A program made the position numbers and the translations under genes. From JACVRW01 sp963757815 (lineage in GTDB: Bacteria > Actinomycetota > Thermoleophilia > Solirubrobacterales > Thermoleophilaceae), in the NCBI GenBank assembly GCA_963757815.1, contig CAVWSN010000011.1, forward strand, positions 1 through 64,000: DNA of 64,000 nt. The letters are read 5' to 3'. The stretch's first letter is position 1. Each line of letters begins with the position of its first letter. The notes under the pieces were generated by a model. It made no database searches. It was not told the DNA's origin and saw nothing but the letters and a program-made list of their open reading frames with translations. Shown in pieces: positions 1 through 7,886 of this stretch.

Positions 1-444
1 GGATGCGGAGGGGTGAACCCACTGCTCCATGGCCAGCGCCATGGCCATCCCCACCGCCGCCTGAACGGCCTCCTTCCTCGTCTCGTCATCCCCGCCGTCC
101 CGCTCGACCGGGACGATCGCCCGACCTCTCGCCTGCGCGACCGCTGCGGAAGCCTGACCCTCGACGTCGGGATCGATCACGCCGACGATCATCGCCGTTC
201 CCGGAGCGAGGCGCCCCTTCAGCGCCTGGCCGGCCTTGTGCTCGACGACCATCCCGATCGGCCCCCCGCCAGTGTGCTCCACGCTGATTTCGTTTGGGGC
301 GTCACTGGTGGCGAGGACGAGCACCTTCGACCTGTCCATGACGAGGCCGGTCTTCGGGAGCTCCTCCTTCAGGACGGAGTACCCGTGCTGCGCGCTATCG
401 CTGTCGTCGTAGGCGGCGACCAACACGCTCAGTTCCTTGCTCAT
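1..444 (-). CDS. Small soluble stress-type protein (DUF1269-like), truncated by window edge
   Basis: The reading frame begins at an ATG at 444-442 behind a good ribosome site (AAGGGAG, 7 bases upstream) and runs off the left edge, giving 148 visible residues. It opens with MSKELSVLVAAYDDSDSAQ, like proteins that begin with a short alpha/beta stress domain (DUF1269 or related), and continues with glycine-rich and alanine-rich stretches (GTAMIVGVIDPD, QAAMGMAMALAM). No clear membrane span or catalytic motif is visible. It lies 43 bases downstream of the sulfatase on the same strand, so co-transcription is likely. The family assignment is tentative; the gene itself is well supported by codon pattern and ribosome site. 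Confidence 0.65.
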   Translation of the reverse strand, partial: MSKELSVLVAAYDDSDSAQHGYSVLKEELPKTGLVMDRSKVLVLATSDAPNEISVEHTGGGPIGMVVEHKAGQALKGRLAPGTAMIVGVIDPDVEGQASAAVAQARGRAIVPVERDGGDDETRKEAVQAAVGMAMALAMEQWVHPSAS

Positions 445-487
445 CTCGTTACTCCCTTCGCTCCGGCATCGGTCGTGGATGCAACAG

Positions 488-2900
488 CTAGGCGGTGGAG
501 GCGTGCACCGCAGCCATCTGCTCATGCTCTTCGTGCAGGCGCTGCTCGTGCTCCTCGTGTTCCTCGCCCGTCGGGGTGAGGTGCGGCTTGAGGTCGAAGG
601 TCACCAACTTGATCTCTCCGGTGAAGGGGAAGGGCGCGCGATCCTCGTAGCTGCGGTCCACGACCAGGCCGTTGTCGCGGCCGATGTCCATGCCCGCGTA
701 GGCGTTGAACCGGAAGGCAACGGTGCGGTCCATTCGCCCGCCGCCCACCTCCGAGTCGTTGACGAACAGCGTGACCTGGCCACCGGTGCCCGTCGTCGGC
801 TCGTCGGCGGCGAACTCCATGCGGACGTTCACCTCGCCGGCGGGCAGCGGCTCCGATGCCTCCTGTGTGTAAACGTCGACGCCCATCGTCGAGTAGGTGT
901 GCTTGAGCACCCCGTCGTCGACGAACAGCGCGAACCCGCCCAGGTGGTCGGCCTCCGCGACGATCACGCCCTGAACGCCCTCGTCGGGCACCACGAGGTC
1001 GGCGCTGATCGAGTACGAGTGCCCGTAGATCCTCGGGATCATCCCCGAGGCGACGTTCTGCACGTCGGAGCGGTAGTGGAACTTCGTCCGGCCGACCATC
1101 GGCGGCAGGATGCCGAACAACACGCTGTATGCCCCGAGCATCGGCAGCACGTTGTATCGCTCGGCTTCCTCCCAGAAGGCGGCCTTGATCTCCGTCGAGC
1201 TTCCTCGGGTGCTCCGCCGCGATGTCCCTGGCCTGCGAGAAGTCGTCCGGCAGGTAGTAGAGCTCCCACTCCTGCGCGTCCGGGTCGTAGACGTCGGGAG
1301 CGAACGTGCTCAGCGTCTCCTTCGTGACGTCCCACGGGATCCTCAACGGCTTGCAGCTCGCCCACCAGCCGTCCTTGTACATCCCGTAGTAGCCGAAGCT
1401 CTCGAAGTACTGCCGCGTGTGGCGCTCCTCGGCCCCGGCATCGCTGAACGTGTAGGCGAAGCTGGTGCCCTCGATCGGCTTCTGCTCGATCCCGTCCACG
1501 CGCACGGGCTCCGGGATCCCCGCGACCTCGAGGATCGTCGGCGCGATGTCGATGCAGTGGGTGAACTGCTCGCGCAACCCGCCCCTGTCCTTGATCCGCC
1601 GCGGCCACGAGACCACCATCGGGTCGCGGGCCCCGCCGAGGTAGGAGGCCATCTGCTTGCCCCACTGGAACGGGGCGTTGCCGGCCCAGCCCCAGCAGGC
1701 GGAATAGTGCGGCGCGGTCAGCGGCCCGCCCCACGCGTCGAGGCCGCCGAACTGCTCGATCAGCTCGAGCTGCTGCTCCTCGGTGAGCACGATCCCGTTT
1801 TGGACTATGAGCTCGTTGAATCCGCCGGTGAGCGTGCCCTCCATGCTGGCGCCGTTGTCGCCCCAGATGTAGATCACGAGCGTGTCGTCGAGCTCGCCCA
1901 TCTCCTCCAACGCGTCGAGCAGCCGGCCGACGTTGTAATCCGCGTTCTCCTGGTAGCCCGCGTAGACCTCCATCTGCCGGGCGTAGAGCTTCTTCTGTGC
2001 GTCCGTCAGCGAGTCCCAGGCCGGCATCACGTCGTTCCGGGGCGTGAGCTCCGCGTCCTCCGGAATGACGCCGAGCTTCTTCTGGCGCTCGAACGTTGCC
2101 TCGCGGTAACGGTCCCAGCCCTCGTCGAACCGGCCCGCGTACTTGTCGGCCCAGTGCTTGGGGACGTGATGAGGAGCATGAGCGCACCCGGTCGAGAAGT
2201 ACATGAAGAACGGCTTCTGCTCGTCCTGCGCCCGCACCCCGTGCAGCCACTCGATCGCCTTGTCGGACATCGCGTCCGGGAAGTAGAAGTCCTTGTCCTC
2301 CGGCACGCCGATCGCGGTGTTGTTCTCCGTGATCACGGGATCGAACTGGCCCGCCTCGCCGCCGAGGAAGCCCCAGAAGTAGTCGAAGCCCCAGGCGTTC
2401 GGCCAGCGGTCGAAGGGGCCCGCCGGGCCCTGCACGTGGTCGGGGGTCAGGTGCCACTTGCCGAAGGCCGAGGTGCAGTAGCCGTTCATCTGCAGCGTTT
2501 TGGCGACGGGCGCGCAGCTCTTGGGCAGCTGGGCCGTGTATCCGGGGAACGGGCCGGGGAGCTCGCCGAGCGAGCCGAACCCGACGGAGTGGTGATTGCG
2601 GCCGGTCAGGGTCGCCGCCCGGGTGGGCGAGCAGACCGCGGTGACGTGGAAGCGGTTGTAGCGCAGGCCCTCGTCGGCGACCCGCGTCAGGTTCGGCGTC
2701 TCCACCGGGCCGCCGAAGGTCTCCGGGTTGCCGAAGCCGGCGTCGTCGATCAGCACGAGCAGCACGTTCGGAGCCCCCAGGGGCGGGCGCACCGGTGCCA
2801 GCATGGCCCAGTCGGCCTTCGAGTCCTTCAGGGTGCGAGTGATCTTCCCCTTGAACTCCGGGTCGGGCATCGGAAGCACGGTGCGGTCGATCGACTCCAT
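488..2900 (-). CDS. Type I sulfatase (arylsulfatase, AtsA-like), frameshifted near 1192
   Basis: A formylglycine-dependent sulfatase that would hydrolyse sulfate esters. Starting at ATG 2900 (AAGGAG 6 bases upstream), metal-binding IDDAGFG is at residues 51-57 and the maturation signature CSPTR has its target Cys at residue 90, so the catalytic Cys is intact. GDNGAS supplies further metal ligands about residue 350. The C-terminal domain (GRTKFHYRSD, EIKLVTFDL) is typical of long actinobacterial arylsulfatases of about 780-800 residues. The frame breaks at about 1192, where one extra base turns LDEIKAAFWEEAERYN into an unrelated sequence; the correct frame then runs to the stop at 488. No signal peptide is evident, so it is probably cytoplasmic. 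The modifying enzyme FGE lies 3.3 kb upstream in the same direction. Confidence 0.9.
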
Positions 2901-2997
2901 TCGACTCTCCTTCGGGGTCGTACTTGTCTGAACCGATCGAACCACGCCCCACCGGTCGGCGCATCGTCCGATGGGGATGAAGTCTCGTGGCGTGTCG

Positions 2998-3807
2998 TTA
3001 GCCCCGCGGCCTCAGATCCCTGATCGCTTCCCGCAGCGCGTCTATGGTCTCGTTGAGCCTCCTCTGCAGGTCACGGTTCCTCTCGAGCGTCCTCTGCAGG
3101 TCGATGTTTCTCTCGAGCGTCCGCAGCAGGTCGATGTTCCGTTCGAGCGTCCGCTGCAGGTCAAGGTTCCTATCGAGCGTCCGCTGCAGGTCACGGGTCC
3201 GGTCGAGACTTCTCTGCATGCCGCTTGGGGAGGGCGCCTGGCGGTTCGCTCTGTTGGCCTGGGCCTCGGCAAGCGCCGCCTGCTTGTTCGCCTGATTGAT
3301 GCGGGCGCCTGCGAGAGCCTCCTGCGCCAGGGCTCTGCGGGCTGAGGCGTTGCTCTCGGCCTGACTCGCAAGAGCGGCCTGGGACTGCGCCCGAAAAGTC
3401 TGCGACTCGGCTTGCGTGGCGTCCAGCGCGGCGCGCCTGGCCTCTTGGCTCTGTGAGGTCTGGCGTAGGGCGGCCTCTCGCCGCTCTTGGGACTCCTCGA
3501 ACAGGGAGATCAGCTCTGCGGTGTTGTCCCCGCTCCGGTTAAGCAGGATCGTGGAGAGCGTGAGTGCCCAGGCCACGCCGAGGACGAGGACAACCAGCGC
3601 GGCCCAAGCCCAGCGCCGCCACTTGTCGTGTTCGCTTCGTCCATGCTCCTCCGAGTTCGGCGGCTCTCCTTCGGCGCCATCCGAGTCGAAGTCGGTGTCG
3701 TCGTAGTCCCGACCGGAATCGTCCGGGGGCGCCATCAAATCGTCGCTGTCCTCCCGATCACCAGTTGGCCCGTCGTCCTGCGAATCCTTTGGGTCCATTT
3801 CGGCCAT
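2998..3807 (-). CDS. Single-pass membrane protein with decapeptide coiled-coil repeats
   Basis: A 269-residue protein of unknown function. Residues 1-60 are strongly acidic, residues 66-89 form one hydrophobic span (WAWAALVVLVLGVAWAL), residues 95-190 are an Ala/Gln/Arg-rich helix likely to be a coiled coil, and residues 201-250 are five near-identical ten-residue units of the form LERNxDLQRT, ending in LNETIDALREAIRDLRPRG. With cytoplasmic acid at the N-terminus, the repeat rod would lie outside or in the opposite compartment. The start at 3807 has AAAGGAG 6 bases upstream. It sits between the LAL regulator and the sulfatase on the same strand. I do not recognise the family. Confidence 0.75.
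   Translation of the reverse strand: MAEMDPKDSQDDGPTGDREDSDDLMAPPDDSGRDYDDTDFDSDGAEGEPPNSEEHGRSEHDKWRRWAWAALVVLVLGVAWALTLSTILLNRSGDNTAELISLFEESQERREAALRQTSQSQEARRAALDATQAESQTFRAQSQAALASQAESNASARRALAQEALAGARINQANKQAALAEAQANRANRQAPSPSGMQRSLDRTRDLQRTLDRNLDLQRTLERNIDLLRTLERNIDLQRTLERNRDLQRRLNETIDALREAIRDLRPRG
3061..3210 (-). repeat. Five tandem 30-bp repeats inside the coiled-coil gene
   Basis: Five consecutive units of exactly 30 bases begin at 3061, 3091, 3121, 3151 and 3181. Most keep the core CTGCAGGTC and the end TCGAGCGT on the plus strand. They encode the ten-residue coiled-coil units on the minus strand. Exact 30-base periodicity with in-frame variation indicates duplication by slippage or unequal exchange under selection for the protein frame. 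Confidence 0.9.
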
Positions 3808-3881
3808 TCCTCACTCCTTTGCCGGCTCGCGGGGCGCGCCCGATAGCAATCAGCGGTCATGCAAATCAGGTGAGCTGGTAA

Positions 3882-6255
3882 TCACGATCGACGGCCTCGA
3901 GGGGGCCGGGAATCGGCAGTTGGGGGCTCCGAACGCGTCTCGATCAGACCGCGTTTCCGCGCGCGCTCCACCGCCTCGCGTCGAGTGCTGGCGCCGAGCT
4001 TGCGATAGACGGCCCGCGCCTGGCTCCGGACGGTATTCACGGAGACAACGAGCTGTTCACCGATCTCGCGAAACGAGTAATGCGTGGGTAGGTACTGCAG
4101 GGTCCGCAGCTCCGCCGGCGTGAGACCTGAGTCCCCGTTCGCTGCGGCAATGGATGCGTCCAGAGAGGACCTTGCGCGTCTCAGCCATGCGTCGAGCACG
4201 GGCGCGCCGGGAATGAGGTCGACGTACCGCAGCGGCCTCGGTGAGTCGTTGTCGAGCGCAATTGGGTTCGTCAAGGCGCATGGCTGCGTGCGCGAGCACG
4301 ATTCTGATCTCGGCCTCGTACCAGGATGGGAAGTCCACGACTTCATGAAGCAGACGGATGGATCGCCGCAAGTCGCGGCGCGCATCTTCGACACGGCCCC
4401 GATGGGCGTCCACCAATGCGCAGATCGCCGGCACGAGCGCGACGCTGGGGTAGGGAGCGAGCCCGAATCGCTCGACTTGCGCTCGGGCGCGACCCACCAG
4501 CCGCGCGCCCGCGTCCCAGTCGTCCTGCTCGATCACCAACAGGGCCAGTTGCGCCAGGCAGAGGACCTGGACCAGCGGCGCCACGACCGCGCCCCGGCGG
4601 GCCCCCTCGTCGAGCCACGCTTTAGCCCGCTCATGGTCGCCGCCGAGGTGTGCCGCAATGCCGCGAAGCAGGCAGCATTCGGCGAGCCACGGGCTTTCTT
4701 CCGACAACGACTCCGCAGCGCGCGCAGCGTCCGCGTCCATTCGCGCAATGCCGTCGCGGGCAAGCGAGGCTCGGATCAGGGCGAAGGCGCTCGCGAGGGA
4801 TCCGCCGGCCGCCGTAGCTCCGGCATCATCCAGCGCTTTGACCCCGATTCTTGCCCAGTGTTCGCCGAGGGCACCGTCGCCATTCGCCAGGGCCACCGTG
4901 GCCGCCGCCAGGCAGAGCGGCGGGGAGGTGGCGATCTGCTCGTCGCTGAAGCGGTGCAGCCAGCTCCGGATGGTGGCGAGGCTGCCTCGGTTGAGGTAGT
5001 CGGAGAGGCTCTCGCAGATCAGCTCGGCCGCACGCTCGATGTCCCCCGCCGCGATGCTGTGCTCGATCGCCTGGCTGAAGTCCAGGCTTTCGGCGTACCA
5101 GGCACTCGCCCGGCGGTGCAACCGCGGCTCGCTCTCCGGCTCACGGTGACGCAGCTCCGCCTTGAGCATCTCCGCGAAGAGGGGGTGGTAGCGGTACGCG
5201 TGGTCGCTTCGATCGAGTGGGACGAGGAGCGTGTTCGCGCGCGCAAGCTCGCGAAGCACTTGCGCCGAACCCGATCGCTCGAGCACGGCGTCGCAGATGG
5301 GGCCGGCGAGCGTGTCGAGCACCGAGGTGCGCGTCAAGAACTCGAGCTTGCGTCGCGACAGTCCCGCCAGAAACTCGTCCCGAAGGTAGTCGACAACCAA
5401 CCGGTCGTCGCCGGCAAACCGCGCCACCGCTCTGCCGGCGTCGCGCTGCCCGCGAAGCGACAGCCCGGCCAGATAGATGGCCACCGGCCAGCCCTCGGCT
5501 CGCCGAAAGAGCCTTGCGACGTCCGTGGGATCCAGCTTGAGACCCATCCGCGCCAGCAGGTCGCCACCCTCGGATCGCGTCATCGCCAGATCTCGTTGCT
5601 TCAGCTCGGCGAGCCCACGGTGCGCCCTTCGGCGGCCGAGTCTGAGGTCGGGTTCGGTTCGCGAGGCGAGCGCGAGTTGGGCGCCGCCGGGCAGCTGGTC
5701 GATGATCACCGTCAGCGCCTCGAGACATTCCCGGTTTCTCAGCACATGGACGTCGTCGAACACGAGGACGAACGGCCGCCGCCGTGCGCGGACCGCGTGC
5801 GCCAGGCGGGAGAACAGGATCGTCGAGGCACCGACCTTCGTCTCAACTAGCGTCGCGGGCACCTCCCCGACGGTTTCCTTCATCTCGTCGAGCGCGTCGA
5901 TCACCGACCACACGAACAGTGCGGGATCGTTGTCGGCGTCAACGAGCCTTACCCAGACGAACGGCCGATCGTCCTCGGCGGCCCACTCAGCGAGCAGGGT
6001 CGTCTTGCCGTAGCCCGCCGGGGCGGTGAGCAACACGAGCGCGGCCGAGCGCGCTTCTCGCAGGCGCGCCACTAGTCGTGGTCGCCGCACCAAGTCGGCG
6101 CGAAAGCCCGGAGCCGGCTGACGCGCGACGACCCGACTGGCGCGCGCCAACTCGGCAGCCGTGTCGACGGGCGTCGGCGATTCCGGCGCCCGCGGCGCCT
6201 CGAGGCCGGCTGCCGGGATCCGCCCACTCGGTGCCAAGGCCAAACCCCCGCTCAC
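3882..6255 (-). CDS. LuxR-family ATP-binding regulator (LAL/MalT-like), frameshifted near 4225
   Basis: A large signal-transduction ATPase acting as a transcription regulator. From the GTG at 6255, Walker A APAGYGKTT is at residues 78-86, a Walker B-like VLVFDDVHVL follows about residue 165, then a TPR-rich middle and a C-terminal LuxR helix-turn-helix (FREIGEQLVVSVNTVRSQA). The frame breaks at about 4225: the upstream frame goes into RRPHSRRARARR while the other resumes as VDLIPGAPVLDAWLRRARSS and carries the DNA-binding domain. The shift equals one extra base and the corrected length is about 790 residues, normal for LAL proteins. The GTG overlaps the FGE stop by four bases (GTGA), so the two are translationally coupled. 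It may control the sulfatase locus; the inducer is unknown. Confidence 0.88.
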
Positions 6256-7202
6256 TGGATCGATCTCGCGCAGCGGAAGCCGACGTTGCCGGTCGAGCTG
6301 TCCGGCGTGTTACGACCGCGCGCCGCGACTCGGTAGCGGTTGCAGTAGGAGCGATGACACAGGTAGGAGCCGCCTCGGGTGACCTTCGCCTCTCCGCTTG
6401 GCGGGCCCTTGGGGTCGCGCCGCTCCGACGCCCGGCGGTGATAGCTCGCGTGAAACCAGTCCGCACACCATTCCCAGACGTTTCCGGACGTGTTGTGCAA
6501 CCCGTAGCCGTTCGCCGGGAACTCGCCGACCGGGCAGGTGCCGTAGTAGCCGTCCTCCTCCGAGTTGTGGGCTGGGAACCGGCCCTGCCAGACGTTCATC
6601 CGGTGCTCTCCCTCGGGCTCTCGCTCATCGCCCCACGGATAGCGCTTCCGGACCAACCCTCCGCGTGCGGCGAACTCCCACTCGGCCTCGGTCGGAAGCC
6701 GCAGCTGCGCCCAGGCGCAAAAGGCCTCGGCGTCTCGCCACGAGACGTGTACGACGGGGTGATCGAGTCTGTCCTCGATCACGGATTGCGGGCCCTCGGG
6801 ACAGCGCCAAGTCGCACCGAAGACCTGCCGCCACCACGGTGCGTCGACGACGCCGCGCGTGTCGGGAAAGCTGTCCGGCAGCAGGCCCGCGAAGACGAAC
6901 GACCAGCCGTAGCGCTCGGCGTCGGTCATGTGGCCCGTGGCGTCGACGAAGTCCGCGAAGCGGCGATTGGTCACGGCATGGGCCTCGATCGCGAACGGGC
7001 TGAGCTCCACCTCCCGCACGGGGCCCTCTCCGTCCTCGAGGAACCCCTCGGCGTCCTCGGCGCCCATCGAAAATGTGCCTCCGTCCAGCTCGACGAGGCC
7101 CGACGCCTGCGCGTTCTCCGCGACCCGATGGGTCGGAACGTGCAGGCCAGGCGACGCGGAGAGTGCCGGTCGCTCCGGAGCGCAGCACGCCGGCGGTCTC
7201 AT
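6252..7202 (-). CDS. Formylglycine-generating enzyme (sulfatase-modifying factor)
   Basis: Converts the Cys of the CxPxR motif in sulfatases to C-alpha-formylglycine, using copper and oxygen. From ATG 7202 the protein has 316 residues and begins MRPPACCAPERP, an N-terminus common in actinobacterial FGEs. The fold signature SGNVWEWCADW and the active-site segment SYLCHRSYCNRYR are present, with both copper-binding cysteines (about residues 282 and 287) followed by RGRNTPDSSTGNVGFRCA. These features separate true FGE from the many non-catalytic FGE-sulfatase-domain proteins. The frame stays open upstream to 7286, so a longer start is possible. It is coupled by a GTGA overlap to the LAL regulator and lies near the sulfatase it probably matures. 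Confidence 0.9.
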   Translation of the reverse strand: MRPPACCAPERPALSASPGLHVPTHRVAENAQASGLVELDGGTFSMGAEDAEGFLEDGEGPVREVELSPFAIEAHAVTNRRFADFVDATGHMTDAERYGWSFVFAGLLPDSFPDTRGVVDAPWWRQVFGATWRCPEGPQSVIEDRLDHPVVHVSWRDAEAFCAWAQLRLPTEAEWEFAARGGLVRKRYPWGDEREPEGEHRMNVWQGRFPAHNSEEDGYYGTCPVGEFPANGYGLHNTSGNVWEWCADWFHASYHRRASERRDPKGPPSGEAKVTRGGSYLCHRSYCNRYRVAARGRNTPDSSTGNVGFRCARSIQ

Positions 7203-7388
7203 CGCCCGAGCCGACACCCCGTTAGCTCCCCACGCGTTCGACAGGCACACCACTTGGATCCGTGAGGGCGGAACGCCGTCCACCATCGAACGGGCGTCGC
7301 GGGCCCCTTCTGATCCCGCGATGCTCGACCAGTCGCCGCAGGCGGCGTCGACCCACGCGGTGCGGCGCCCGTGCTCCGGCCGGCAAAG

Positions 7389-7745
7389 TCATTGCTCGTC
7401 GCCCTCCGGCCGCTCTAACGCCGCTTCGACGTCGTAGCCGAGCGCCAGCGCCAGCTCGGGCGCGGCCGAGACCACGCGCGCGACGCCGACGGTCGGAGCC
7501 ACCGCGATCAGGGTCCCGACGATCTCGTCGACGTTGGCGCCGGCGGCGAGCGCCATGTCGATGGTCGACTGGTAGGAGCTCGGCGCCGCGTCGATGGCGA
7601 AAGCGGCCCCGAGGCGGACCAGGGCGTGCGTTTTCTTGTCCAGCCGGGAGACCTCGACCGTGTCGTGGCCCATGCCGAGCACCTCTTCCAGGAAGCCCTC
7701 GTCGTTCAGCGCCAGGCTGCGCAGCGTGTCTTTGTATGTGGCCAT
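7389..7745 (-). CDS. Carboxymuconolactone decarboxylase family protein (AhpD-like fold)
   Basis: A 118-residue all-helical protein beginning MATYKDTLRSLALNDEGFL, with the CMD signature LDKKTHALVRLGAAFAIDAA and the helix ALAAGANVDEIVGTLIAVAPTVG. The redox CxxC of AhpD is absent (the equivalent stretch reads AIDAAPSSY), so a peroxidase-reductase role is unlikely; a decarboxylase-like or purely structural role remains open. I chose ATG 7745 because GAGGAG lies just upstream; an in-frame ATG at 7763 has no ribosome site. It stands alone between the FGE and the second LAL regulator, behind a perfect palindrome at 7846. Confidence 0.8.
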   Translation of the reverse strand: MATYKDTLRSLALNDEGFLEEVLGMGHDTVEVSRLDKKTHALVRLGAAFAIDAAPSSYQSTIDMALAAGANVDEIVGTLIAVAPTVGVARVVSAAPELALALGYDVEAALERPEGDEQ

Positions 7746-7845
7746 GTCCTCCTCGGCGCCCATTCCGGGAGGTCAGATCCCGGGACGGTCCGCAATCGTG
7801 CGAGCGGCCATCGCGCACTTCACACCCGCGGCGCGGCCACGTCAT

Positions 7846-7860
7846 CATGCAAATTGCATG
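7846..7860. promoter_or_regulatory. Perfect 7+1+7 palindrome, putative operator
   Basis: CATGCAA-A-TTGCATG is a perfect inverted repeat 100 bases upstream of the CMD gene and just past the stop of the second LAL regulator. The half-motif CATGCAAAT recurs at 3858-3866, upstream of the coiled-coil membrane gene. Location and symmetry suggest a regulator site; the protein that binds it is unknown. Confidence 0.45.
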
Positions 7861-7886
7861 AAAGTCCGCCGGGTGCCGGCCTTGGC

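Noticed and set aside
1110..3023. Long plus-strand frame (637 codons) opposite the sulfatase
   Set aside because: Its composition (Val/Arg/Leu/His-rich, no domains) is that of the antisense of a GC-rich gene; the minus strand carries intact sulfatase motifs.
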